Shown: positions 7,586-15,929, counted from the first letter of the stretch. The stretch is 64,000 bases of DNA from an uncultured Clostridia bacterium (GCA_934278995.1 CAKQWM010000002.1:124001-188000); one strand, 5' to 3'. Translations and numbers: made by a program. The notes: generated from the letters alone by a model not told the origin.

Positions 7586-8870
7586 TATTATCGTGAGAGT
7601 TTACCGTTATTTCCGTTTTAACTATAAAATCGGAGAGCGGTATTTTTTTATACTCCTCGTAATTTTTATGATGATACTTATAGGTTAAATTGCGGATGCC
7701 GAAAACGTCTATTTCTTTTTTCAGCATGCGGTTTGTTAATTGATTTGCGGTGTCCGTAAGGCTTTTTTTAAGAGAGTCCAAAAACTCTTCTGGAACCGTT
7801 GCGCGTCTTCCGAGAGTGTTTTTCTTGTCGTCGGACGATTCGTCCAAAATCCTTACGGTAAGCGAAAGTTTTAAAACGATTTGCGGTTTTACACCGTAAC
7901 TTAAACTTATTTTATGGCGACTTCCGAACACTTCAAGCGCCGCCTTTCTATTTTCGGCAAAAACGGGAAGAACGATTCTGTCTGCGGGCAGATGAAGTAA
8001 ATTATATAATATGGTTTCGTCCTTAGAAAAAATATCCGCTATTTTGCCGTTTTTAAAAATAGCGGTTTCGGAAGCGTCGAATACGGCAGTGGGCTTTCCG
8101 CTTGAACCTCCGCCGTTTTTATTTTCGCCTTCTTTGTCGCCCTTTTTACTGTCGCCGTCGCTTTCGGAAAGCGAAATATTATCGTAAAGTCCGCCTATAA
8201 GCCCGTTATCGTCGGTTTTATCGAAATAAAACGAGGTGGTAGCCGAACTACTGTCTTCTTGACCTAAGGCGTTATTTTTTATTTTCAGATAGGGCATATA
8301 ACCGCAAGCGTTTCTGCCGTGGTTGGATTCGCAAAAAGATTTTATGGTCGCGTCCATTACGGCGGAGGACGCTCCGCCGTTTTCTATAAGCACTTTTTGT
8401 ATCGCAAACGATGAAATGGAGTCGAGCGGCGTAGGCGTAGATAAAAAATTTTTCGCATTGCCGTCGCACACGGAAATAAGCGCGGAATTTTGAAAATGCT
8501 CGGAAGCAAGCAAATTGTCGGTTATCGCCGAAACGTCGTCGTAGGCTAAAGTTTTACCTATAATTATCACGTTGCAAAAAGCGAGTTTAGGAAACCACCC
8601 TGAATTACGGGATAAGTTTTCAATGGCGTTCATAACGGTTTTTCCTTTCGCGCTTATCAAAGTATCGTTGTTGACGAGCGCCTGATCGGTGGCTTGCGGA
8701 ACGCCTATTTGCGCCGTGATTTCGATATCGTCGTCAACTTTGTCTATACCGAGCGCCACGATTATCGCCGTTTTTTCTATATCGATAAGCGAAAAATCGT
8801 TTGAAAAGAAAAGCAATGAAAGAATCAAGGCTATTATTATAACTATTCTGTGCTTAATACGGTTGCGCAT
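7575..8870 (-). CDS. gerAC: Spore germination protein, Ger(x)C family
   Basis: 431 residues, third gene of a gerA-type operon. The family normally forms the lipoprotein C subunit of the nutrient germinant receptor in the spore inner membrane. Seen: a hydrophobic N-terminal segment (about 9-25), then EKTAIIVALGIDK corresponding to the family's conserved strand after the lipid anchor, a low-complexity G/K/E/N linker near 240-260, and the C-terminal GerC domain. The usual lipobox cysteine (SGCW-type) is missing; the corresponding residues are FFSNDF. It overlaps gerAB by 28 bp. Germinant specificity is unknown. Confidence 0.88.
   Translation of the reverse strand: MRNRIKHRIVIIIALILSLLFFSNDFSLIDIEKTAIIVALGIDKVDDDIEITAQIGVPQATDQALVNNDTLISAKGKTVMNAIENLSRNSGWFPKLAFCNVIIIGKTLAYDDVSAITDNLLASEHFQNSALISVCDGNAKNFLSTPTPLDSISSFAIQKVLIENGGASSAVMDATIKSFCESNHGRNACGYMPYLKIKNNALGQEDSSSATTSFYFDKTDDNGLIGGLYDNISLSESDGDSKKGDKEGENKNGGGSSGKPTAVFDASETAIFKNGKIADIFSKDETILYNLLHLPADRIVLPVFAENRKAALEVFGSRHKISLSYGVKPQIVLKLSLTVRILDESSDDKKNTLGRRATVPEEFLDSLKKSLTDTANQLTNRMLKKEIDVFGIRNLTYKYHHKNYEEYKKIPLSDFIVKTEITVNSHDNIKK
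8187..8210. repeat. CTATAAG palindromic repeat inside gerAC
   Basis: AAGTCCGCCTATAAGCCCGT: half-sites AAGTCCGCC and GCCCGTT around CTATAA. Encodes part of NGLIGGLY on the minus strand. Other copies within genes: 4255-4277, 9394-9416, 27510-27531, 38793-38816, 40382-40404, 54370-54395, 62540-62562 and 63929-63956. Confidence 0.8.
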
Positions 8871-9955
8871 TTTGTCGTCTCCTTGGGTATAAACAATAGC
8901 AAAAGGGGAAGCAGGTATCCGAAAAAGATGAATACGTAACTTAAATAGGTCGAAAAGACGTTTAATACGGTAAAAAGTTTCCCCCTGAACACAAATGTAA
9001 ACGCGGCGAGAAAAAGGTTAATAATTATTGCCGGAAACAAGGCTTTTTTTAAGTTAAAAACCCTTTCAAAACATTTCGTCGAAAGATAAATAGGCATAGT
9101 TATCGCAAAGACCTGCGAAAACATCAGCAAAAATATCGCAAGGTAATCGATTCTCGTGGAATTCGTAAGTTCAAGACTGTATATGGTGAGTTCCGGCGTT
9201 GCGAAAAACCTCGTATCCGCGACCGAACCGAAAGCCGAATAAAAAACTATCATAAAAAATATAACCGTAACGCTTGCGGCGGCGTAACTTAAAGTTATCT
9301 TAATAGTTTGTCTTTTTTCATCCTTAAAATGCCCCAAAAACAGCAAGGCGTAAACACTGTCCGAAAACCATATTACCGATTTAAAAACGCCGATAACGGG
9401 CTTATAGGTCGGTTTTTGTATAATAGGAAGCATGTTTGAAAAGTCCGCCGTGGGAACGGACAGAAGAAAAGTCAGCAAAAGCCCCGCCGCGGTGAGATAA
9501 ATGCAGGCGTCCGCGCATCTGCCGAGAATTTTAAGTCCTTTAAGCGATTGATAAAAAGAAAGAAGAAAAAACGGAAGAAAAACAAAAGAAGAGGGTTTTA
9601 TTTCGTACAAAGTATCCTGTATATAGTCTTGCTGTTCCAAAAGCGTTACGAGCGCTTTTAAAATGAAATATACGCCGTAACCGAAGTAAACCGCTTTTGC
9701 GACGAACGGAGAAACTTTGCTTTCCAGAATATGATAAAGAGTGCAGTTATCGTGCTTTTTAGCGAGCGTCATAATGACTAAAAGCGTCGATAGGTCGAAA
9801 AAAAATCCTATCAAAGCGGAAACCCATAATCTTTCGTCCGCAAAACCCGCCAGAACGGACGGTAAAAGCGAGATTTTTGTCGCGGGCATAAACGCAAGAA
9901 AAATAAAACAGATTTGTCTTACTTTTATTTTATTTTTTTCGTTTTGACTCATCAT
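8843..9955 (-). CDS. gerAB: Spore germination protein, GerAB/ArcD/ProY permease family
   Basis: 370 residues with about ten hydrophobic helices, the B subunit of a GerA-type germinant receptor (APC-superfamily fold that binds the nutrient ligand). Seen: QICFIFLAFMPATKISLLPS at the N-terminus, ILESKVSPFVAKAVYFGYG, and the ILGRCADACIYLT segment typical of the family. It overlaps the gene before it by 26 bp and the gene after it by 28 bp, so the three subunits are translationally coupled. Confidence 0.9.
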   Translation of the reverse strand: MMSQNEKNKIKVRQICFIFLAFMPATKISLLPSVLAGFADERLWVSALIGFFFDLSTLLVIMTLAKKHDNCTLYHILESKVSPFVAKAVYFGYGVYFILKALVTLLEQQDYIQDTLYEIKPSSFVFLPFFLLSFYQSLKGLKILGRCADACIYLTAAGLLLTFLLSVPTADFSNMLPIIQKPTYKPVIGVFKSVIWFSDSVYALLFLGHFKDEKRQTIKITLSYAAASVTVIFFMIVFYSAFGSVADTRFFATPELTIYSLELTNSTRIDYLAIFLLMFSQVFAITMPIYLSTKCFERVFNLKKALFPAIIINLFLAAFTFVFRGKLFTVLNVFSTYLSYVFIFFGYLLPLLLLFIPKETTKCATVLSTE

Positions 9956-11378
9956 AATTCATTCTCACCTTATTTTTCGGTTTAACAGAAAGCGGTCTTA
10001 GCGTCATCGAGGTAACGTCGGTTATCAAAAAGGTATCTTTTAAATCCTGCGTTTTCATAGGCGCGAAAGGCGCTAAAACGGGTACGCCGAAGTTTTCGAG
10101 CGACGACAGATAAATAAACAGAAAACACGTCAGAAGTATCAAGCCGTAACCGCCGACGGTACCTGCTACGAATAGATAAACAAGCCGTAAAAAGGACATG
10201 GAATCGACAAGTTCGGGTACGGTGTAAAGACAAATTCCCGATAGCGCCATTATCATTATAGTAGGTGTGGAAACTATTCCGGCTTTGACCGCCGTATCGC
10301 CTAAAACCAAAGCACCCACGACCGACAAAGCCATACCCACGTACTTGGGCATTCTTACGCTTGCTTCGTTTAAAATTTCAAAAATCAAAAGGGTGAAAAA
10401 CATTTCAAAACTCGGCGAAAGAGGAATCCCTTTTATGCTGTTCACGATCGTAAGTAAAAAATTAAGAGGGATAATCTGAAGATGAAAAAGTTGCGCCGAA
10501 ACGAATACCGACGGCAAAAACAACGCAAGAAGTATCGATATAAAACGCAAAATACGTTGCATGTTGGCTCGGTAATGGTTTTGAAAGTAGTCTTCGCTCG
10601 ACTGAAAATCTTCTATGAGAAGATACGGAACGGTAATCGCTATGGGAGAGCCGTCAACCAGTATCCCCACTCTGCCTTCTAAAAGTTTTGCCATTAAAAT
10701 ATCGGGCTTTTCGGTGTTGCCGACTTGTTTTACCAGAGAAACTCTGTGGTCAACTATAAATTTTGCCACGTACGAACTGTCCGGAACACCGTCTATAGAG
10801 ATGTTTTTTATGCGGTTTATAACCTGCTTCGTTATTTTATCGTCCGCTACGTCTTGAAGGTAAACGACGGCAACGTCGGTTTGGGAATATTTTCCCACCG
10901 AAAGGCTTTTGACTTTAAAACTCTCGTTCTTTATTCTTCTTCTTATAAGCCCCAGATTCGTTTTCAGATTTTCCGTAAAACCTTCTCTCGGTCCTTTAAC
11001 GACGGATGACGTCGGCGGTTCGGTTATCGAACGCGAGGTGTATTTTAACAAGTCAACCACTACGGCTTTATCGTCTTTATCTATAAACAAAACGCCTTTA
11101 CCTGAAACGACTTCGGTTATCGCTTCGGATAAATCGGTTATCGTTTTAGATTGCGGGCTGAAAATTTCTTCCGCTATTTTTTCAGCCGTCAGATTCTTTT
11201 TTTCGGTAAGCGGAGACACGACGAGTTTACCCAACCCTTCTTTATCGGTTATCGAATCGATATAAACTATAAACGCTTTTTTGTCTTTCGTTGTAAATTC
11301 AAAGGTGATAACGTCCGACGAATCGAGGCGAGTTTTTATCGTTTCGAGATTTTTTGAAAGGTCCTTAAAAATCGTCAT
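9930..11378 (-). CDS. gerAA: Spore germination protein, GerAA/GerKA family
   Basis: About 482 residues. A subunit of the GerA germinant receptor: an N-terminal soluble domain of about 270 residues (conserved LLEGRVGILVDGSPIAITVP and EDYFQNHYRANMQRILRF) and five C-terminal membrane helices with ALVLGDTAVKAGIVS. It is the first gene of the minus-strand gerAA-AB-AC operon. The start is uncertain: ATG at 11378 or an in-frame TTG at 11414; neither has a good Shine-Dalgarno. The segment between them contains a weak match to a sigma-G promoter, which would fit forespore expression. Confidence 0.9.
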   Translation of the reverse strand: MTIFKDLSKNLETIKTRLDSSDVITFEFTTKDKKAFIVYIDSITDKEGLGKLVVSPLTEKKNLTAEKIAEEIFSPQSKTITDLSEAITEVVSGKGVLFIDKDDKAVVVDLLKYTSRSITEPPTSSVVKGPREGFTENLKTNLGLIRRRIKNESFKVKSLSVGKYSQTDVAVVYLQDVADDKITKQVINRIKNISIDGVPDSSYVAKFIVDHRVSLVKQVGNTEKPDILMAKLLEGRVGILVDGSPIAITVPYLLIEDFQSSEDYFQNHYRANMQRILRFISILLALFLPSVFVSAQLFHLQIIPLNFLLTIVNSIKGIPLSPSFEMFFTLLIFEILNEASVRMPKYVGMALSVVGALVLGDTAVKAGIVSTPTIMIMALSGICLYTVPELVDSMSFLRLVYLFVAGTVGGYGLILLTCFLFIYLSSLENFGVPVLAPFAPMKTQDLKDTFLITDVTSMTLRPLSVKPKNKVRMNYDESKRKK

Positions 11379-11431
11379 ATTTTTAGTGTGACTTTTTCGC
11401 GGAAATTTATGCAAATTTTGTCATAACGATA

Positions 11432-11459
11432 TTGACAAACCCGAAAACCGTTATATAAT
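11432..11459 (+). promoter_or_regulatory. Sigma-A promoter divergent from gerA operon
   Basis: TTGACA 11432-11437, 16-bp spacer, TATAAT 11454-11459. It reads rightward toward the small ORF at 11499 and the 172-aa protein at 11605. Confidence 0.8.
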
Positions 11460-11498
11460 TACCGTGACGCTTGGAAAAAATATACGGAGGTGCGGGGG

Positions 11499-11576
11499 AT
11501 GACGAAGTGTTTTTTATATAAATTTAAAAATCGTTTCCGAAGACGACTTGAAGAAAAACGAAGAATACTTTTTTAA
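11499..11576 (+). CDS. Short ORF (25 aa), possibly frameshifted small protein
   Basis: ATG at 11499 stands 8 nt after a strong GGAGG (11486-11490) and 40 bp after a consensus promoter, so translation here is likely. The frame as written gives a very basic 25-residue peptide (MTKCFLYKFKNRFRRRLEE and so on). However, the +1 frame after the T6 tract (11510-11515) reads KIVSEDDLKKNEEYFFNASA then LQRWF and stops at 11604, with codon choice like the neighbouring genes. Removing one T would give a 34-residue protein ending just before the next start. It could be a real small gene with a slip or an assembly error, or a leader peptide. Confidence 0.45.
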   Translation: MTKCFLYKFKNRFRRRLEEKRRILF

Positions 11577-11604
11577 CGCTTCCGCGCTTCAAAGGTGGTT
11601 TTAA

Positions 11605-12123
11605 GTGCGGGAAGTCAACATTTTTAATTTAATTAAAAACTCAAACGCGGAAATAGTGGTAGCGGCTGCAATATCGTGCGTAATAACGTTGATTTACAGT
11701 TCTTCTCATAAGCTGTCATCTAAAAAATTCTTTATTATATCATTTATCTTAGGAACTGCCGGTTGCTTTTTGCTGTCACTTAGTACGAATAAGTTTTCCG
11801 TTACGGCGGGAATAATTAAAAACTCCGTATCGGGCGGTACGCTTTCGGTTACCGTCACGGCATTTATAAAGCGCTTTGCTTTTATTTCTTCAGACGACGT
11901 AAAAGAATCCCTTCAACAACTTTTGTCAAGTATTATTTTGTCCGACAAACTTGACGAGGTCGTTGACGAAATCATAAACAACTTACGAAGCGAAACGAGC
12001 GAAATAACGCTATCCGAACTCAAGTCGATTATAAAGGAAAACACTTCTTTATGCGACGACGAAAAACTCGACGAAGTTTGCCGTATCGTTATGGAAGCAC
12101 TTGAAAAACACGAGAAAACTTAA
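11605..12123 (+). CDS. Membrane-anchored protein of unknown function
   Basis: 172 residues from a GTG start with AAAGGTGG just upstream. Two hydrophobic segments (about residues 17-33 and 43-59) form a hairpin. They are followed by an amphipathic region (about 68-95) and an acidic alpha-helical soluble tail rich in D, E and S (about 98-170, for example LDEVVDEIINNLRSETSEI). I do not recognise the family. It lies downstream of the small ORF at 11499 and is probably co-transcribed. It is divergent from the gerA operon, but nothing ties it to sporulation directly. Confidence 0.6.
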   Translation: MREVNIFNLIKNSNAEIVVAAAISCVITLIYSSSHKLSSKKFFIISFILGTAGCFLLSLSTNKFSVTAGIIKNSVSGGTLSVTVTAFIKRFAFISSDDVKESLQQLLSSIILSDKLDEVVDEIINNLRSETSEITLSELKSIIKENTSLCDDEKLDEVCRIVMEALEKHEKT

Positions 12124-12126
12124 TAG

Positions 12127-12176
12127 AAAACGCGACTAAATGCGAGTTTTTCCTTGCTTTATAGTCGCGTTTTTTC
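12127..12176 (+). terminator. Rho-independent terminator
   Basis: AAAACGCGACTA (12127-12138) pairs with TAGTCGCGTTTT (12162-12173) followed by TTTC, directly after the 172-aa gene. Confidence 0.8.
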
Positions 12177-12249
12177 GTTTTTTATAAATTTTGTTTTGAG
12201 TTTCAAGCCTTGTTATGATACAATATCAAAAAAGAAAGGGATTGAATTT

Positions 12250-12960
12250 ATGCTGTACGAAAACGTATTGTTTGATTTATATGGTACTTTAGCCGATATA
12301 AGAACGGACGAAACTATGCCGTTGGTGTGGAGAACTACAGCCGATTTATATAAGCGTTACGGCGCCGAATATTCCGTCGAAGAATTAAAAAAGTCCTTCT
12401 ATAGGTCGATTAACGGCATGTTATCTCAAAAAGACGAAAATTTTGAGGTCGATATTTTAAAAGTATTTGAAGAACTTTTCGTTATAAAGGGCGTAAAGGC
12501 ATCGAAAGAAAATCTTCTTTATACCGCTTACGAGTTCAGAAAAGCGTCAACGTTATTTTTGTCTCTTTACGACGGGGTAAAAGAGGGGCTTGATAAACTT
12601 AAAAAAGACGGCAAAAGATTATTTTTATTGTCAAACGCGCAGGCTTCTTTTACGGCGCCCGAACTTAAAACGCTCGGTATCTACGAAGTTTTCGACGATA
12701 TATTCATCTCGTCCGACTATGGCGTTAAAAAGCCCGATTATAAATTTTTCGAGATACCTTTTAAAAAGCACGGGCTGAAAAAAGAAAAATCCATAATGGT
12801 CGGAAACGACGGTACAGCCGATATCTTAGGCGCAAAAAACTTCGGTATAAAATGTTTATACGTAAAAACCGAGATTTCTCCCGAAGAAGCCGTTCCGCCC
12901 GCAGATTATTGCATTTCAAAATACGATTTTTCCAAAATTTTAAAAATACTGTCCTTATAA
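12250..12960 (+). CDS. HAD-superfamily hydrolase, subfamily IA
   Basis: 236 residues. ATG at 12250 follows AAAGGG; the open frame extends upstream but into the -10 region (TATGAT 12214-12219). HAD motifs are in order: nucleophile D9 in FDLYGTLAD, motif II LLSNAQ, motif III Lys in GVKKPDYKFF, motif IV VGNDGTADILGAKNFG, with an inserted helical cap between I and II. Residue 11 is Tyr in place of the usual second Asp (DxDGT), as in haloacid dehalogenase-type members; the general acid of phosphatases is therefore missing or supplied elsewhere. The substrate is unknown. Confidence 0.85.
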   Translation: MLYENVLFDLYGTLADIRTDETMPLVWRTTADLYKRYGAEYSVEELKKSFYRSINGMLSQKDENFEVDILKVFEELFVIKGVKASKENLLYTAYEFRKASTLFLSLYDGVKEGLDKLKKDGKRLFLLSNAQASFTAPELKTLGIYEVFDDIFISSDYGVKKPDYKFFEIPFKKHGLKKEKSIMVGNDGTADILGAKNFGIKCLYVKTEISPEEAVPPADYCISKYDFSKILKILSL

Positions 12961-13237
12961 TGCTTAAAAAGAAAAAAACAAATTAAAAGAAAAGACAAAA
13001 AATAAGAGAAAAAAACTAAAACAAAGATAAAAAAAGCAATCGGATAGTCGGTTGTTACACCGACTACCGCTTGCTTAAATTTTTAACGGATTAGTATCAA
13101 TAAATGTAGTTTTTGGATAAAAAGTCGGGCTATAAGTCGATTATTCACACTTTTTTAAGGTTACAGTCTTTCTCGCCAAAGAGTATGCGTCATTTGGCGA
13201 AGCATAGTCGTACAAAAAATCAAGCGTCAGCGTATCG
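12961..13237. other. Gene-free stretch: terminator, repeat motif, possible small RNA
   Basis: Together with the repeat at 13238-13451 this makes a 570-bp gap. It holds an A-rich run (12965-13030), a strong hairpin (13034-13076), a CTATAAG repeat (13121-13144), and a hairpin CGCCAAATG...CTTTGGCG (about 13169-13200). On the minus strand the promoter at 13274-13302 would transcribe this segment and find no gene, only structured RNA ending near the CTATAAG motif. Confidence 0.5.
13034..13085 (+). terminator. Hairpin terminator after HAD gene
   Basis: AAGCAATCGGATAGTCGGT (13034-13052) pairs with ACCGACTACCGCTTGCTT (13059-13076), followed by AAATTTTT. Confidence 0.75.
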
Positions 13238-13273
13238 TTTTTGCAAGGATATTCGCCTTGCCCTTACGCCTTT

Positions 13274-13302
13274 ATTATATGGTCGCTAAATATCGTTGTC
13301 AA
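13274..13302 (-). promoter_or_regulatory. Orphan minus-strand promoter in repeat copy 1
   Basis: On the minus strand TTGACA (13297-13302), 17 bp, TATAAT (13274-13279). No gene lies downstream on this strand before the HAD gene's 3' end; the product may be a non-coding RNA. Confidence 0.6.
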
Positions 13303-13388
13303 TACCTTTCGGTAAAAAATAATTCTACTATTAGTTGCATTTCGATAAAAAAATCGCTTTTTAAGCGAACTTTGTTTTTTTACGCTGA

Positions 13389-13420
13389 AAAACCGCCCGA
13401 GATTTTCGGGCGGTTTTTGC
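13389..13420. terminator. Bidirectional terminator in repeat copy 1
   Basis: AACCGCCCGA (13391-13400) pairs with TCGGGCGGTT (13406-13415); A tract before and T tract after. Confidence 0.85.
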
Positions 13421-13533
13421 TTGATAACGGGCTTATAGCCCTACTTTTTGTTATTTTTTAACTTGTTTTTATCGTTTTTGAGTTAATAACCCTATTTTTT
13501 ATTGTTTCCGGGCGTTTTGGTCGGTTGTAATCG

Positions 13534-13995
13534 TTATAAATTTTTGCGGTTTAAAACGAAAGTTCTGTTAAGCAGGCTTTTTTCACCCGGTCTTCCCGTA
13601 TAGTCGTAGATGATTTTAAAAGTTACGGCTTTTTTATGCCCGTTAGTCTGCGCTATAAAAACTCTTGATTTAGTCTCAAGCGACCATTCGCTGACAGACG
13701 TATCGACTTCGTTTGCTTTAAAGGCAACCGCGACTTCTCTTACGTGGTCAAAGTACAATATAAGTTCCATCTCGACTCCGTCCAAAACCATTTTGCCGGG
13801 AATCCTCAATCTGCTACTTTTGTCGGTCGTAAAGGTTAGTTTTACATCACCGTAATCACACGACCAGACTGCGTTGAAGTCACTGAAGCACGGATCTTCT
13901 GCGCATGTCGAAGCCGTTAAAGGCAACAGTACAAGTAATATGACAAGCATGCATAATATAATCGATTGCAAAATCTTTTTTACCTTTCTATTCAT
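13534..13995 (-). CDS. Secreted protein of unknown function (paralogue of next gene)
   Basis: 153 residues: a basic N-terminus, a hydrophobic stretch (about 11-30, ILCMLVILLVLLPLTAS) and a likely signal cleavage site around TASTCAED; the Cys could be a lipobox variant. The mature part is beta-rich and begins with AVWSCDYGDVKLTFT, shared with the neighbour (KVWSCDYEDFKLEFT), followed by LDGVEMELILYF versus LDGEAIEIMIFI. The two genes are therefore diverged tandem duplicates. The ATG overlaps the preceding stop by 4 bp. The family is not recognised. Confidence 0.65.
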   Translation of the reverse strand: MNRKVKKILQSIILCMLVILLVLLPLTASTCAEDPCFSDFNAVWSCDYGDVKLTFTTDKSSRLRIPGKMVLDGVEMELILYFDHVREVAVAFKANEVDTSVSEWSLETKSRVFIAQTNGHKKAVTFKIIYDYTGRPGEKSLLNRTFVLNRKNL

Positions 13996-14483
13996 GCTGT
14001 ATCTCCTTGATATCCTATCGCTTCGGGCGGTGTTATATCTCTGCCGTGGAAAACGTATTTTCTTCCGACAAGGCTTTCTTTGCCTTCACGGTTGGTTTTA
14101 TCTTCATAAATTTCAATTGTCAGCGTCGTTCTTGTGTATCGGTATATACCTTCGATGATGTTTTCACGCTTCTTATAATATTCTTCTCTGCTAAAATCTT
14201 TAGATAAAGCAATATCAAAAGCCTGTGGCGGATGACCGATAAATATCATTATTTCGATGGCTTCGCCATCTAAATAAAGAGTAGATGGAATTAAATAATC
14301 TCGCCTAAAGCCGGTAACGGTAAACTCCAATTTAAAATCTTCGTAATCGCACGACCAGACTTTAGGATAATCAAGTATCATCTTGCCGGTACGGCACCCC
14401 GAAACCGCCAATAATGCGGTTAATCCATATATAACGGATAGTACAATCCGAAATATCTTTTGACAATAGTTATTTCGTTTCAT
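13992..14483 (-). CDS. Putative lipoprotein of unknown function (paralogue of 13534-13995)
   Basis: 163 residues with a signal sequence ending in a good lipobox, LLAVSGC (Cys about residue 30), so it is probably lipid-anchored outside the membrane. The mature domain shares the WSCDYxDxKLxFT motif with the next gene. The RBS AAGGAG overlaps the stop region of the C39-like gene upstream, indicating one operon of three genes. It may act with the peptidase-like protein, but no function can be read from the sequence. Confidence 0.65.
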   Translation of the reverse strand: MKRNNYCQKIFRIVLSVIYGLTALLAVSGCRTGKMILDYPKVWSCDYEDFKLEFTVTGFRRDYLIPSTLYLDGEAIEIMIFIGHPPQAFDIALSKDFSREEYYKKRENIIEGIYRYTRTTLTIEIYEDKTNREGKESLVGRKYVFHGRDITPPEAIGYQGDTA

Positions 14484-14501
14484 ATAATGCGTTTCATCTC
14501 C

Positions 14502-15845
14502 TTACAATATGATATAACCGATTATAAAATATGAAAACTCGGCATGGTAGTCGGCAAAATTGGTCTTTGATAGTGGTTCCTCGTCATACGGGTAATAATT
14601 ATACGCATTGTAAAATGTTGATGTATCGCCTTCTATGGTAGTATAAATTTTATTCACATAAAAAGTATGTAAACCTTTACTAACAGGTTTGTTCCACGCT
14701 GAATAAATGTAATTGTCACTATGTGTGTTTGCAACGGCACGGCGGAACCTGCTCAGTGAAGTATATTTCGTATAAGCAATTCCTCGGTTTCTAAGGTATT
14801 TATAAATTTGTTTAGGATTCGATCCTAAATTACCCCAGCCGACAGCATATACTATACTCCATTTTTCAAAATTGTAAATTACTTCCGATAATAATTCCGC
14901 TCTACCTAAACTAATTAACAGATTATAAACCGAAGCGACTTCACATCCTACTCCATCAAAATCGGCAAAGCCTAATTTATATTCTCTTACGTTATCATTT
15001 GCTTGTCCCGTAATATACGTCTCTAAAGGTATATCGTTCAATGTATTAAGATCATTTTCAAGGTTTCTATTATGTACAAGGTTTTTTTCTGCTTGTATTT
15101 GTTCGGCGGTTTCACATACAATAACGTAAACTACTACTATAACCGCAACAATAAAGGCGAATAACCTCCAACCGCGTATTGCCCTGTTTGTATTTTTTGA
15201 CGTATTAGAATCTTGATTTAACACACCGTATTCATCATTTACCGAAGCAAACTCGATTTCAATCGGTTCAAACGGCGGAGCAATGTTTTCAAAACCATAT
15301 ACCGAAATAAGATCTCTGTTAGTTATGCCGTAAAGTAATTCGCTTAAAGCGTAATCGCTAGTGTACCAACTCGAATATAATGTCGTGTCAATGGCGTCAA
15401 TTATGGCGTAAAGACTACCGTCCTCGTCACTTACAAGCGCTTCGGATTCAATGAATTGATCGTATAAATCGGAATCTTGTTCCAAAACAAACAACATATT
15501 ATCTACGTCGAAAGTACAACTTATATTAAATTCCTCTATATATACGTATTCCATATCCTCAAAAATACTACAAGTTCCGTCAAAAGTAACGTCACCGTCT
15601 TCAGTCGTTTCAAGTTGTGCTTGTCCTTCCGGGAAAAGTAACGGCAATAATTCGGCATACCTGTTGTCTTCTTGGTCTGCTTCAGGATTCTCTTCATCAT
15701 TTCGTTCGAGTGCGTAAGCCGACAAAATTTTGTCTGTCGCTTTAAATCGTAACCCGTCCGATGAAAAGTTCGTAAGCATAACAAAAGCCAAACATACGGA
15801 TAAAAGCATGATAAACTTTTTAGTGAAAAAGTGCCTTTCAAACAT
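14502..15845 (-). CDS. Membrane protein with C39-like papain-fold peptidase domain
   Basis: 447 residues. N-terminal signal or anchor (about 10-28); an acidic extracytoplasmic region (about 45-220, rich in D, E and Y); one transmembrane helix (about 228-248, LFAFIVAVIVVVYVIV); then a C-terminal domain resembling peptidase C39-like/papain-fold proteins, with GVGCEVASVYNLLISLG (Cys-helix, putative nucleophile) and KGLHTFYVNKIY (putative catalytic His). It is the first gene of the minus-strand trio, with RBS GGAGGT and the consensus promoter carried on repeat copy 2. With two membrane segments the peptidase domain would face the cytoplasm unless the first is cleaved and topology inverted. The function is unknown; bacteriocin processing is only a possibility. 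Confidence 0.6.
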   Translation of the reverse strand: MFERHFFTKKFIMLLSVCLAFVMLTNFSSDGLRFKATDKILSAYALERNDEENPEADQEDNRYAELLPLLFPEGQAQLETTEDGDVTFDGTCSIFEDMEYVYIEEFNISCTFDVDNMLFVLEQDSDLYDQFIESEALVSDEDGSLYAIIDAIDTTLYSSWYTSDYALSELLYGITNRDLISVYGFENIAPPFEPIEIEFASVNDEYGVLNQDSNTSKNTNRAIRGWRLFAFIVAVIVVVYVIVCETAEQIQAEKNLVHNRNLENDLNTLNDIPLETYITGQANDNVREYKLGFADFDGVGCEVASVYNLLISLGRAELLSEVIYNFEKWSIVYAVGWGNLGSNPKQIYKYLRNRGIAYTKYTSLSRFRRAVANTHSDNYIYSAWNKPVSKGLHTFYVNKIYTTIEGDTSTFYNAYNYYPYDEEPLSKTNFADYHAEFSYFIIGYIIL

Positions 15846-15900
15846 AAATAAAATACCTCCGATTTTTTTGCAAGGTTTTTCACCTTGCTTTTATGCCTTT

Positions 15901-15929
15901 ATTATATGGTCGGTAAACCTTGTTGTCAA
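15901..15929 (-). promoter_or_regulatory. Consensus promoter of the C39-like gene operon
   Basis: Minus strand: TTGACA (15924-15929), 17-bp spacer, TATAAT (15901-15906), followed by a small hairpin and RBS before ATG at 15845. Confidence 0.85.

Larger units (their letters stand above)
13238..13451. repeat. 214-bp dispersed repeat, copy 1
   Basis: About 90% identical in the same orientation to 15865-16077. From the minus-strand view it contains, in order, a CTATAAG motif, a GC-rich bidirectional terminator (13389-13420), a small AAGCG/CGCTT hairpin, a consensus promoter (13274-13302) and a GCAAGG/CCTTGC hairpin. It flanks the 13534-15845 gene block on its downstream side. Confidence 0.9.

Noticed and set aside
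11384..11412. Sigma-G-like promoter (GCATA-17-CACACTA) before gerAA
   Set aside because: It would place the transcription start at the ATG, leaving no leader; match could be chance. Mentioned in the gerAA entry only.
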